The position numbers were made by a program, and so were the translations under genes. This document shows, piece by piece, positions 48,229 to 58,833 of a stretch of 64,000 nucleotides of DNA. Under the pieces are notes generated by a model that was given only the letters and a program-made list of their open reading frames with translations, did no database searches and was not told where the DNA came from. Position 1 is the stretch's first letter, and each line of letters starts with the position of its first letter. Origin of the DNA: Streptomyces sp. CB01373 (lineage in GTDB: Bacteria > Actinomycetota > Actinomycetes > Streptomycetales > Streptomycetaceae). The stretch is from NCBI RefSeq assembly GCF_002803075.1, contig NZ_NNBK01000022.1, positions 1-64,000 on the forward strand. Reading direction: 5' to 3'.

Positions 48229-48914
48229 ACGACGCGCTCCATGTCCCGGGACTTGCCGTCCCGTACGACGATCTCGCGGTCGGAGTACGCGGCGACCCGT
48301 GCTTCGTGCGTGACGAGGACGACGGCCGCGTTGGACGACCGGGCGGCCTCCGTGAGCAGTTCCATCACGCGCTCGCCGTTGAGCGAGTCCAGTGCGCCGG
48401 TCGGTTCGTCGGCGAACAGGACGCGCGGGTCGGTGACCAGGGCCCGGGCCACCGCGACGCGCTGGCCCTGGCCGCCGGAGACCTCGCCGGGGCGTTTCTT
48501 GCGCAGGTCGTCGACCTCCAGTCGGCGCATCCACTCCAGTGCCGCCCGCTCGGCCTCCTTGCGGGAGGTGCCGTTCAGCCGGAGCGGCAGGGCCACGTTC
48601 TCCACGCAGGTCAGCTCGGGCACCAGCTGGCCGAACTGGAAGACGAAGCCGAACTCGGAGCGCCTGAGCGCACTGCGCTGGGCGTCGTTCATGGTCGACA
48701 GCTCACGGCCGTCGTAGGTGATCGAACCCGAGTCGGGGGTGACGATCCCGGCGAGGCAGTGCAGCAGCGTGGACTTGCCCGAGCCGGAGGGGCCCATCAC
48801 GGCGACGACCTCGCCGGCGTGGATGGAGAACCCGGCACCGTCCAGGGCGGTGGTCGGGCCGTAGGCCTTGTGCAGATTCTCGGCGGTCAGCAGGGAGCCG
48901 GGGGGAGGGGTCAT
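48225..48914 (-). CDS. ABC transporter ATP-binding protein (MacB/LolD type)
   Basis: A 229-residue ATPase: Walker A GPSGSGKSTLLHCL, ABC signature VSGGQGQRVAVARALV and Walker B VLFADEPTGALDSL. It pairs with the following FtsX-type permease. It starts in an ATGA overlap with the PadR gene and its stop overlaps the permease start, so all three genes are tightly coupled. It likely exports or resists a cell-envelope-active compound. Confidence 0.93.
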   Translation of the reverse strand: MTPPPGSLLTAENLHKAYGPTTALDGAGFSIHAGEVVAVMGPSGSGKSTLLHCLAGIVTPDSGSITYDGRELSTMNDAQRSALRRSEFGFVFQFGQLVPELTCVENVALPLRLNGTSRKEAERAALEWMRRLEVDDLRKKRPGEVSGGQGQRVAVARALVTDPRVLFADEPTGALDSLNGERVMELLTEAARSSNAAVVLVTHEARVAAYSDREIVVRDGKSRDMERVV

Positions 48915-49435
48915 CGGGCCACCGCCTCACGGAGCTTGTCGAGACGGGCCGCGGTCAGCTCCAGCCAGCGCAGGTCGGCCTCGAGGTGGAACAGGGCGTG
49001 GTCGCAGATGAGCTGGTCGGCGAGATCCCCGTTGCGCTTGCGCTCGGTCAGGATCCGCATGCTGCGCAGGTGCTCGGCGCGCTGGGTGTCGAGGACGTCG
49101 GCGGCATCGCGGTGGGTGAGCAGCGCAAGGACGACCTTGGTGTAGAGCGTCGACTGCAGGTACAGCTCCGGCTTCTCCGGAGTGGCGAGCCACTGCTCGA
49201 CGTCGGTGACGCCGGCCTCGGTGATCGCGTACCGCTTGCGCTCGGGGCCGTCGCCCGCCTCGATTCCGTCGACCTCGACGAGTCCGTTCTTCAGCAGGCG
49301 GGACATCGTCGAGTAGACCTGGCCGTAGTGCAGCGGCCGGTCGTGACCGAACTTCTCGTCGAAGGCCCGCTTCAGGTCGTAACCGTGACGCGGGCCGGAC
49401 TCAAGGAGTCCCAGGAGGGTGTGACCGATGGACAT
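48911..49435 (-). CDS. PadR-family regulator
   Basis: A 174-residue PadR protein. SIGHTLLGLLESGPRHGYDL opens the winged helix, and GQVYSTMSRLLKNGLVEVD contains the recognition helix. The C-terminal dimerisation helix has LTERKRNGDLADQLICD. There is no ribosome site at ATG 49435. A large palindrome 20 bp upstream (49455-49477) overlaps the likely promoter. It is the first gene of the ABC operon and presumably represses it. Confidence 0.9.
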   Translation of the reverse strand: MSIGHTLLGLLESGPRHGYDLKRAFDEKFGHDRPLHYGQVYSTMSRLLKNGLVEVDGIEAGDGPERKRYAITEAGVTDVEQWLATPEKPELYLQSTLYTKVVLALLTHRDAADVLDTQRAEHLRSMRILTERKRNGDLADQLICDHALFHLEADLRWLELTAARLDKLREAVAR

Positions 49436-49770
49436 GCCAAGGACTGTACACAGTGTGTATACGCGAGATGTATACACCGCGTGTCCACGGCGTGACGGAA
49501 GGGGCGATCGCGCAGGTGGGGGGGCGTTTGTCACGGTTCTGCTACGAGACAGTCGGCCGCCTCTGTCCATCCGGGTGGCAACACTTCATCGCCCGATGGC
49601 AACCCTCGGCGCTCTTGGAACGTCGGATCCAGTGGGACAGGTGCTGATTGTCACGTCCGTAATGGGGCGGATCAGCGGGCCTTTGTCATAGGCAGCGGTG
49701 TTAGTTTTCTGAGCTGACCTGGACCACGCATCTGAGTGACAGCCGAGACGGAAGCGGAGCGTACGGACCC
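49436..49770. other. divergent intergenic region between the PadR operon and the PBP gene
   Basis: It holds the PadR-operon palindrome (49455-49477). The rest, 49490-49770, has no ORF with convincing coding bias and presumably carries the PBP promoter, which I cannot identify. Confidence 0.5.
49455..49477. promoter_or_regulatory. PadR operator palindrome
   Basis: GTGTATAC-N7-GTATACAC is a perfect 8-bp inverted repeat 20 bp upstream of the padR start, overlapping candidate -10 sequences. An adjacent TGTACACAGTGTG extends the symmetry. Confidence 0.75.
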
Positions 49771-52107
49771 ATGGGGCGAGCGGAAGAGAGACGAGCGCGA
49801 CAGCGCGGTGGCGGCCGCGCGGCGCCCCAGCGCCCGTCCGGGACACCGGCGGCCGGCATAGGACCCGAGGGCGGCGGCAGGGCCGCGGCACGCAGGGCCG
49901 CCCGGCCCGCCAAGGGGAAGGGCGGCATACGCCGCCTGTTCACCTGGAAGAAGATCCTCGGCGCCTTCCTCGGCGTCTGCCTGCTGGGCATAGGTTCCTT
50001 CATCGTGCTGTACCTGGTGGTGGACGTACCCGAGGGCAACCCCGACGCGCAGCTCCAGAGCAACGTCTACAAGTACAGCGACGGCTCGGTCCTGGCCCGT
50101 ACCGGCGAGGTCAACCGCGAGATGGTGGACCTGTCCAAGGTGCCCAAGGCCGTCCAGCACTGCTTCGTCGCGGCCGAGAACAAGACCTTCTACAGCGACA
50201 ACGGCGTGGACCTGAGGGGCACCGCCCGCGGTCTGCTCAACACGCTGAGCGGCAAGGGCGCGCAGGGCGGATCGACGATCACCCAGCAGTACGTCAAGAA
50301 CTTCTACCTCAACCAGGACCAGACCGTCACGCGCAAGCTGAAGGAACTGGTCATCTCGCTGAAGGTGGACCAGCGGATGTCGAAGGACGACATCCTCGCC
50401 GGGTACATCAACACCAGCTACTACGGCCGGGGCGCCTACGGCATCCAGGCCGCCGCACAGGCCTACTACCGCGTCGACGCCAAGGACCTCACCGTCCAGC
50501 AGGGGGCCTACCTCGCCGCCCTGATGCAGGCGCCGAGCCAGTACGACTGGGCCGTCGCGAGCGACACCGGCAAGCGGCTCGCGCAGCAGCGCTGGAACTA
50601 CGTGCTGGACAACATGGTCAAGCAGGACTGGCTGAACGCCGGCAAGCGGCAGGCCATGAAGTTCCCCGTCCCCAAGGAGCCCCGGCCCGCGCCCGGACGG
50701 GACGGCCAGAAGGGCTACCTGATCGCGCTGGCCAACCACCAGCTCGAACAGCAGCTGATGAAGGACCAGGACCTGACGCAGGCCCAGGCGGAGCGACTGG
50801 TCGAGGGCCAGGGCTGGAACATCACCCTGAACATCGACAAGAAGAAGCAGGCCGCGCTGGAGGAGGCGGTCAAGGCCCAGCTCACCAGCAAGCTCGAACC
50901 GAAGAAGCGGTCGGTGGACAAGCACGTCCAGGCCGGCGCCGTCTCCGTCGACCCGAAGACCGGGTACGTCGTCGCCCTGTACGGCGGCGAGGACTACCTG
51001 AAGCACTACTTCAGCAACGCGACCCGGCGGGACTACCAGCCGGCCTCCACCTTCAAGCCGGTGATCCTGGCCGCGGCGCTGGACGAGGACTCCAGGACCC
51101 AGGACGGCCGGCCGATCGCTGCGAACACCGTCTACGACGGCACCAGCGGCCGCCAGGTCGTGGACCACGGCACCAAGGTCGGCTTCGGCCCGCCCAACGA
51201 GGACGACCAGAACTACGGGAACGTCACGGTCCAGAGGGCCATGAACGCGTCCGTCAACTCCGTCTTCGCGCAGATGGGCGTCGACGTGGGCATGGACAAC
51301 GTGATGGACGTCGCCCGCAAGCTCGGCATGGACACCAAGGGCATGCAGTCGGTACCGGCCCAGACGCTGGGCTCCATGGGCGCCAGCCCGCTGGAGATGG
51401 CCGGGATCTACGCCACCCTCGACAACCACGGCAGGAAGGTCACCCCGACCATCGTCAAGTCGGCCGAGCAGAAGGACCGTACGATCAAGATGGCCGACCC
51501 GATCGGCGAGCAGGTCATCAGCCGCGAGGCCGCCGACACGGTCACCTCCGTGCTGACCGGCGTGGTCGACGACGGTACGGCCAAGACGTCGGTGCGGGAC
51601 AATCCGCAGCGCAACGGCCAGCAGGTCGCGGGCAAGACGGGTACGTCCGACAAGAACAAGTCGGCCTGGTTCACCGGTTACACGCCGGGTCTGGTCACCT
51701 CGGTCGGCCTGTTCGGCGAGGACGTGTCCAAGAACGGCGAGCACGTTCCGTTGTACGGGGCTATCGGCGAGCCGCGCGTGAACGGCGGTGGGCCCCCCGC
51801 GAGGATCTGGGCCGAGTACACCTTCGGCGTGATGGGCGACGTCAGCAAGTTCGACCTGGACACCAAGCAGGGTGCCGCCGTGGAGCCGTCCACGTCCCCG
51901 ACGGTCTCCGAGTCGCCGAGCGAGACTCCGTCCGAGACGCCCTCGAGCAGCCCGCCGGCGGTGTCCGAGTCGCCCAGCGACACGCCCAGTGAGACGCCGT
52001 CGCAGACGCCGAGCCAGACACCGTCGCAGTCGCCGAGCGACACGTCGTCGAGCAGAGAGCCGACGGACGACCTCAGCGACAACCCGCTCCTTCCCAACGA
52101 TCAGTGA
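49771..52107 (+). CDS. bifunctional class A penicillin-binding protein
   Basis: A 778-residue PBP. Cytoplasmic basic tail, one membrane helix (KILGAFLGVCLLGIGSFIVL), GT51 glycosyltransferase (AENKTFYSDNGVDLRG with catalytic Glu; GGSTITQQYVKN), then a transpeptidase with ASTFKP (Ser-x-x-Lys), SVNSVF and KTGTSDKNKSAWFTG. A Pro/Ser/Thr/Glu-rich tail of about 90 residues of tandem S-P-S-E/D-T repeats is extracellular. ATG 49771 (MGRAEERRARQ). It synthesises and crosslinks peptidoglycan. Confidence 0.94.
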   Translation: MGRAEERRARQRGGGRAAPQRPSGTPAAGIGPEGGGRAAARRAARPAKGKGGIRRLFTWKKILGAFLGVCLLGIGSFIVLYLVVDVPEGNPDAQLQSNVYKYSDGSVLARTGEVNREMVDLSKVPKAVQHCFVAAENKTFYSDNGVDLRGTARGLLNTLSGKGAQGGSTITQQYVKNFYLNQDQTVTRKLKELVISLKVDQRMSKDDILAGYINTSYYGRGAYGIQAAAQAYYRVDAKDLTVQQGAYLAALMQAPSQYDWAVASDTGKRLAQQRWNYVLDNMVKQDWLNAGKRQAMKFPVPKEPRPAPGRDGQKGYLIALANHQLEQQLMKDQDLTQAQAERLVEGQGWNITLNIDKKKQAALEEAVKAQLTSKLEPKKRSVDKHVQAGAVSVDPKTGYVVALYGGEDYLKHYFSNATRRDYQPASTFKPVILAAALDEDSRTQDGRPIAANTVYDGTSGRQVVDHGTKVGFGPPNEDDQNYGNVTVQRAMNASVNSVFAQMGVDVGMDNVMDVARKLGMDTKGMQSVPAQTLGSMGASPLEMAGIYATLDNHGRKVTPTIVKSAEQKDRTIKMADPIGEQVISREAADTVTSVLTGVVDDGTAKTSVRDNPQRNGQQVAGKTGTSDKNKSAWFTGYTPGLVTSVGLFGEDVSKNGEHVPLYGAIGEPRVNGGGPPARIWAEYTFGVMGDVSKFDLDTKQGAAVEPSTSPTVSESPSETPSETPSSSPPAVSESPSDTPSETPSQTPSQTPSQSPSDTSSSREPTDDLSDNPLLPNDQ

Positions 52108-52143
52108 GCGGCATGCGGTGATCACCGCGAGGTGAGCAGTACG

Positions 52144-52175
52144 AAGGGGCGCCCGGTCCAGGCCGGGCGCCCCTT
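52144..52175 (+). terminator. stem-loop terminator after the PBP gene
   Basis: AAGGGGCGCCCGG (52144-52156) pairs perfectly with CCGGGCGCCCCTT (52163-52175) across TCCAGG. It is followed by a T-containing stretch (GCTGTTCGTTGCTTC). It also serves the convergent phosphatase gene. Confidence 0.8.
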
Positions 52176-52247
52176 GCTGTTCGTTGCTTCCCCGAAAAGC
52201 GGCCCCGGATCATCGCGGTGTCCGCCGCCGGTTCCGGACCTGGCCGT

Positions 52248-54419
52248 TCACGGCCGAGTGGCGACCTCGAACCAGACCACCTTGCCCGTGCTCAGCCGGG
52301 TCGCGCCCCAGCGTCGGGCCAGCTTGTTCACCAGGTACAGGCCGCGTCCGCCCTCGTCCGTGGCGCGGGCCTGGCGCAGGCGCGGCAGTTGCGGCACGTC
52401 GTCGCCGACCTCGCAGCGCAGCACATCCGTGCGCAGCAGGCGCAGGGTGACCGGGCGGGAGGCGTAGCGCACCGCGTTGGTGACGACCTCGCTGATCAGC
52501 AGCTCCACGGAGTCGGTGAGCTCCTCCAGGCCCCAGCGGGACAGCGCCCCGCGGGCCAGGCGGCGGGCCTGGCCGGGGGCGGCGACCTCCGGGTCCAGGG
52601 TCCAGTACGCCACGTCGCTCGGCGCGATGCCGTCGAAGCGGGCGGCGAGGAGCGCGATGTCGTCGTCCCGGTCGCCCGGGCCGAGCATGTCGAGCACCTC
52701 GTCGCACAGCGCCTCCAGCGGCGGCGGGTGATCGGGGCCGGTGAGCTGCGCGGTCGCCGAGAGCTTCTCGCGCAGCTGCTCTATGCCCGTCCACACGTCC
52801 CGCAGCCGCGACTCGACGAGGCCGTCGGTGTAGAGCAGCAGGGTCGCGCCCGCCGGGGCGTCCAGCTCCACCGCCTCGAAGTCGACGCCGCCGACGCCGA
52901 TCGGCGCGCCCGGCGGCACCCGCAGCACCTCGGACCGGCCGCCCAGGTGCAGCAGGACGGGTGGCGGGTGGCCGGCGTTGGCGATGGTGATGCGGTGCGC
53001 GACCGGGTCGTAGACCGCGTACAGGCAGGTCGCCATGCGGTCGGAGCCCAGGCGCTGTGCCTGCTCGTCGAGGTGGTGCAGCACCTCCTGCGGCGGCAGG
53101 TCGAGCCCGGCCAGGGTCTGCGCGGTGGTGCGCAGCTGGCCCATGATCGCGGCCGAGGTCATGGAGTGGCCCATGACGTCGCCGACGACGAGGGCGACCC
53201 GGCTGCCGGGCAGCGGGATCGCGTCGTACCAGTCCCCGCCGACCCGCGCGGTCTCCGCGGCGGGCAGATAGCGGGAGGCCAGCCGTACGCCGGTGGGGCG
53301 CGGCAGCGTCTCCGGCAGCATGGTGCGCTGCAACTCGTCGGCGATGTACGCCTCGCGGCCGTACAGCACGGCCTTGTCGATGCCCAGCGCGCTGTGCGTG
53401 GCGAGCTGCGCGGCGACGAGCAGGTCGTCGGGCTGGAACGCGTGGCGTTCCGGGCGGCGCAGGAACAGCGCGGCGCCGATCACCCGGCGCCGGCCGCGCA
53501 GCGGGGCGAGAATGGTGCGCTGCCCGTCGGGCACGACCAACTCGGAGTCCTCGCCGAGGAGTTCCGTCAGCGCCAGGTGGGCGGCCGCGGTGTCCGTGAA
53601 CACCGGACGCACGCCGCGCAGCACCTCGCCCAGCGCGGATCCGGGCCGTACCTCGCACAGCTCGTTGGTCACCGCCGACAGCTCGGCCGGCTGCTCCGGA
53701 ACCGGCGCCGACATGAACCCCAGCTCGTTGTCGCGGTCCGCCGGTATCCGGTCGGTGCGGCGCAGCCGCAGGACGAGCGGGCCGGCGGGCCGCTCGTCGC
53801 CCACCGGCAGAGGCTCGCGCAGATACACGAGGATGGCGTCGGAGAAGGTGGGCACGGTGGCCCGGCACAACCCGAGGACGATCTCGTCGAGGTCCAGGCC
53901 GCGCGCGATGCGCCGGGTGGCCGCACCCACGAACCGCAGCCGGTCCCCGTCCCGCCGCATCGGCAGCGTCCGCCCGGGCGGCAGCCCTTTCCCGGTACGG
54001 CGCTCCTGGCCGCCGGGAGGCGCACCGCGCCCGGCCCGGCGCTCCTGGCCACCGGGCCCGCCCGCCGTGCGGGACGCCTCGGCGTCAGCCGGACCGGACC
54101 CGGCGCCGTCGGGGGCGCCGCCGTCGCCGGACCTGCCCCCGGCGACCCTGGCCGCCGCGTCCGGCTGGGCGGGGATGCCGTCCGGCGCGGGGCGCGGACG
54201 GTGTGCGTCGGGCTCGGCGGACGCCGGCTGGGAGTGCTCGGACCCGGCCGCGGCGGCCGGACGCGGCACGTCGTCGGCCGGGCCGGACTGAAGCGGTAAG
54301 GCCGCGGCCGCCGGGGCGGAGGGGGTACGCAGAAGCGCCCCGCGGGCGTCCGCGGGGTCGGCGCCCGGCTGCGGGCGTTCGAAGGAGGTCGGCTGCTCCG
54401 TCACGCGTGTCGAATCCAT
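52248..54419 (-). CDS. SpoIIE-type PP2C phosphatase with GAF and anti-sigma-like ATPase domains
   Basis: A 723-residue regulator. Residues 1-150 are disordered and contain a duplicated GGQERR segment. A GAF domain (about 165-320) follows, then a PP2C/SpoIIE domain with RVGGDWYDAIPL and DDDIALLAARF, and a C-terminal HATPase (SEVVTNAVRYA, DEGGRGLYLVNKLARRW). The phosphatase plus RsbW-like kinase in one chain suggests it controls an anti-anti-sigma switch. Start ATG 54419 has a weak ribosome site; a shorter start is possible. Confidence 0.85.
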   Translation of the reverse strand: MDSTRVTEQPTSFERPQPGADPADARGALLRTPSAPAAAALPLQSGPADDVPRPAAAAGSEHSQPASAEPDAHRPRPAPDGIPAQPDAAARVAGGRSGDGGAPDGAGSGPADAEASRTAGGPGGQERRAGRGAPPGGQERRTGKGLPPGRTLPMRRDGDRLRFVGAATRRIARGLDLDEIVLGLCRATVPTFSDAILVYLREPLPVGDERPAGPLVLRLRRTDRIPADRDNELGFMSAPVPEQPAELSAVTNELCEVRPGSALGEVLRGVRPVFTDTAAAHLALTELLGEDSELVVPDGQRTILAPLRGRRRVIGAALFLRRPERHAFQPDDLLVAAQLATHSALGIDKAVLYGREAYIADELQRTMLPETLPRPTGVRLASRYLPAAETARVGGDWYDAIPLPGSRVALVVGDVMGHSMTSAAIMGQLRTTAQTLAGLDLPPQEVLHHLDEQAQRLGSDRMATCLYAVYDPVAHRITIANAGHPPPVLLHLGGRSEVLRVPPGAPIGVGGVDFEAVELDAPAGATLLLYTDGLVESRLRDVWTGIEQLREKLSATAQLTGPDHPPPLEALCDEVLDMLGPGDRDDDIALLAARFDGIAPSDVAYWTLDPEVAAPGQARRLARGALSRWGLEELTDSVELLISEVVTNAVRYASRPVTLRLLRTDVLRCEVGDDVPQLPRLRQARATDEGGRGLYLVNKLARRWGATRLSTGKVVWFEVATRP

Positions 54420-54704
54420 CCGTCCGGGGCTGCGCGCCGGGCGCGCAGTTCGTCCCGCCGAAGACCCGATACCCGGAATACATGCCCCAGGAACGGATTT
54501 CCGGCGTGGTCAGAGGCTGTTGCTGTGCCACCGGCGGACCGACCGCGGCCCGCACGGGTGTTGCCCTCGTACCCCTCGCTCACGTCCTGCCGCCCCTCGG
54601 TGACGTTCGATCAGTCCCGGTTGTCACTCCGGGAGTTGGTACCGGCCCTGCGCCTGTTGCGGAGGACGATCCTACGGTTCCCGCCCGGGGGCGTATCAAG
54701 GGTC

Positions 54705-55397
54705 TCATGAGGCCACGCGCGTGGGGGTGCGGTCCCAGTCGTCCGGCAGTGACGGTACCTCCCAGGCGGGATCCGGGCGCCACTGCTGCCAGGACTCGCT
54801 GAACGGCGGCCGCCAGGCGCGGATCGTCTCCACGGCCTCGCGGCCCGAGGCCCGGATCCGCTCGGCGAGTTCGGCGTCCACCAGCCCGTCCTGCTGCGCC
54901 TGAGCGAACTCGTCCTCGTCCAGCCAGCGCCAACTGCGGTCGGGGTGGACGGAGATGTCAAGGAAGTGGTCCTCGGAGTCGACCCCGCCCACCCAGCGGA
55001 CCAGCGGTTCCTCCAGGTTGACGTACCAGTTCTTGAACCGCCAGCCGGGCTCCCAGAACAGCCACACCGACCAGGGCTCGCCGGGCCGGGCCAGCTTCAG
55101 CACGCCCGTGCCGGACCAGCGGTCGCGCCGCACGGTGCGCGGCTTGGTGTAGCGCGACGCGAGCGGCTCCAGGTGCACGGGTGTGCCGTCGGCGAGCACG
55201 GGTCTGACACATTCGGTGCCGGGCGCCATCCACACGGCGAGCAGCTCCGGGTCGTCCCGCACGACGGTCACGGGCCGCACGATGTGGAAGCGCGCGCCGC
55301 CGTTCTCCCGGTACCGCCACAGGATCTGGCTGCCGGGGGTCCAGGATGCCGTCGCACCGCCCGTCGTCGCGCGTGCGGTCGCTCCGTCGTCTGCCAT
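54705..55397 (-). CDS. DUF402 protein
   Basis: A 230-residue DUF402 protein: SQILWRYRENGGARFHIVRP, then WKNWYVNLEEPL-type (RFKNWYVNLEEPLVRW) and DHFLDISVHPDRSWRWLDEDE with acidic metal-ligand residues. The family includes nucleotide phosphatases. There is no ribosome site; TAATAT six bases upstream of ATG 55397 suggests a leaderless transcript. Exact activity unknown. Confidence 0.85.
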   Translation of the reverse strand: MADDGATARATTGGATASWTPGSQILWRYRENGGARFHIVRPVTVVRDDPELLAVWMAPGTECVRPVLADGTPVHLEPLASRYTKPRTVRRDRWSGTGVLKLARPGEPWSVWLFWEPGWRFKNWYVNLEEPLVRWVGGVDSEDHFLDISVHPDRSWRWLDEDEFAQAQQDGLVDAELAERIRASGREAVETIRAWRPPFSESWQQWRPDPAWEVPSLPDDWDRTPTRVAS

Positions 55398-55403
55398 GGC
55401 CAA

Positions 55404-55409
55404 ATATTA
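55404..55409 (-). promoter_or_regulatory. candidate -10 box of a leaderless DUF402 transcript
   Basis: Minus-strand TAATAT lies six bases before ATG 55397. With no Shine-Dalgarno, this is the layout of a leaderless mRNA. No good -35 is seen 17-18 bp upstream. Confidence 0.45.
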
Positions 55410-55469
55410 GGTGCCCGGGGCATCCTCCGCCGTGCGGGACGGCATCGTTCACGCTTGGGTGGCAGGTGG

Positions 55470-56855
55470 TTACGGGTGCGTCATCCGCAGGACGTCCAGC
55501 GCCTGGTCGAGTTGTGCCGTCGTGAGCAGTCCGCGCTCGACGTAGCCGCCCTCGACGACGACCTGACGGATCGTCTTCTGCTCGGCCAGCGCCTTCTTGG
55601 CGACCCTCGCCGCCTCCTCGTACCCCAGGTACTTGTTGAGCGGGGTGACCACGGACGGCGAGGACTCGGCGTACTCGCGGGCCCGTTCGCGGTGGGCGAC
55701 GATCCCGTCGACGGTCCGGTCGGCGAGCAGCCGGGACACGTTGGCCAGCAGCCGGATCGACTCCAGCACGTTCTTGGCGATGACCGGGAGCATGACGTTG
55801 AGCTCGAAGTTGCCGGCGGCGCCTGCGGTGGCGACGGTGGCGTCGTTGCCGACGACCTGGGCGCAGACCATGAGGACGGCCTCGGGGACGACCGGGTTGA
55901 CCTTGCCGGGCATGATCGAGGAGCCGGGCTGGAGGTCGGGCAGAGAGATCTCGGCGAGCCCGGTCCTGGGCCCGGAGGCCATCCACCGCAGATCGTTGGC
56001 GATCTTCGTCAGCCCCACGGCGATGGTCCGCAGCTGGCCGCTGGTCTCGACGATGCCGTCCCTGGCGCCCTGCGCCTCGAAGTGGTCGCGGGCCTCGGTG
56101 AGCGGCAGCCCGGTCGCGCGGGCGACCTCCCCGATCACGGCGGCGGAGAAACCGGGCGGGGTGTTGATGCCGGTGCCGACGGCGGTCCCGCCGAGCGGCA
56201 GCTCGGCCAGCCGGGGCAGGGAGGCGTTCAGACGCTCGACGCCGTACCGGACCTGGGCGGCGTACCCGGCGAACTCCTGGCCGAGGGTCACGGGCGTGGC
56301 GTCCATCAGGTGCGTCCGCCCGGACTTCACCACGTCGGCGAACTCCTCGGCCTTGCGGGTGAGGGCGCTCGCGAGGTGGTCGAGGGCGGGCACCAGGTCG
56401 CGGGTGACGGCGGCGGTGGCGGCGATGTGGATCGACGACGGGAAGACGTCGTTGGAGGACTGCGAGGCGTTGACGTGGTCGTTGGGGTGCACGTCCCGGC
56501 CCAGCCGCTCGCCGGCGAGGGTGGCGACGACCTCGTTGGTGTTCATGTTGGACGAGGTCCCGGAACCGGTCTGGAAGACGTCGACCGGGAAGTGCTCGTC
56601 CCACGTGCCCTCGGCGACCTCGGCCGCCGCCTCCCGGATCGCCTCGGCGACGTCCTCGTCCAGCACCCCGAGCCGCGCGTTCACCGTGGCCGCGGCGCCC
56701 TTGATCCGGGCCAGCGCCTCGATGTGCGCGCGCTCGAGCCGCTGCCCGGAGACGGGGAAGTTCTCCACCGCCCGCTGCGTCTGGGCACGCCACTTGGCGT
56801 GGACGGGGACCTGGACTTCGCCCATGGAGTCGTGCTCGGTGCGGTATTCGCTCAT
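55470..56855 (-). CDS. fumC: class II fumarase FumC
   Basis: A 461-residue class II fumarate hydratase of the aspartase superfamily. FQTGSGTSSNMNTNEVVA, TYLGQEFAGYA-like region and the signature GSSIMPGKVNPVVPE are present. It interconverts fumarate and malate in the TCA cycle and needs no iron-sulfur cluster. It lies 103 bp downstream of the class I gene in the same direction, with a hairpin in between. Confidence 0.95.
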   Translation of the reverse strand: MSEYRTEHDSMGEVQVPVHAKWRAQTQRAVENFPVSGQRLERAHIEALARIKGAAATVNARLGVLDEDVAEAIREAAAEVAEGTWDEHFPVDVFQTGSGTSSNMNTNEVVATLAGERLGRDVHPNDHVNASQSSNDVFPSSIHIAATAAVTRDLVPALDHLASALTRKAEEFADVVKSGRTHLMDATPVTLGQEFAGYAAQVRYGVERLNASLPRLAELPLGGTAVGTGINTPPGFSAAVIGEVARATGLPLTEARDHFEAQGARDGIVETSGQLRTIAVGLTKIANDLRWMASGPRTGLAEISLPDLQPGSSIMPGKVNPVVPEAVLMVCAQVVGNDATVATAGAAGNFELNVMLPVIAKNVLESIRLLANVSRLLADRTVDGIVAHRERAREYAESSPSVVTPLNKYLGYEEAARVAKKALAEQKTIRQVVVEGGYVERGLLTTAQLDQALDVLRMTHP

Positions 56856-56908
56856 ACCGCGTACAGCGCGGGCGGCGGTGGGGATGTTCCGGCGGTGGGC
56901 CGGACGGG

Positions 56909-56936
56909 GGAGCCCCCGGCGGCTGCCGGGGGCTCC
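56909..56936. terminator. stem-loop between the two fumarase genes
   Basis: GGAGCCCCCGGC (56909-56920) pairs perfectly with GCCGGGGGCTCC (56925-56936) over a tetraloop. No U-tract. It may attenuate read-through from the class I to the class II fumarase gene. Confidence 0.65.
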
Positions 56937-56957
56937 AGGGGGTGTGCGGGGACCGGC

Positions 56958-58652
<1,695 letters not shown>

Positions 58653-58801
58653 GTCAGCCCATTCCTCACTCGGCAGACGGCGCCCGCCGGCTCCGGCGGG
58701 CGCTCACCAGCGTAGAACCTGCCACCGACGGTGAACCTGTGAGGTCCGGCTCAGCGCGGACCGGCGCGATGCGCGGCGCGCCCGTCGTCCACACCCCTAG
58801 T

Positions 58802-58815
58802 CGCGATCTATCGCG
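58802..58815. promoter_or_regulatory. palindrome upstream of the DUF1707 gene
   Basis: CGCGAT-CT-ATCGCG lies about 20 bp before the GTG at 58834, in the divergent promoter region with the class I fumarase. It is a plausible operator; regulator unknown. Confidence 0.5.
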
Positions 58816-58833
58816 TTTCGGTACCCTGCTGCC

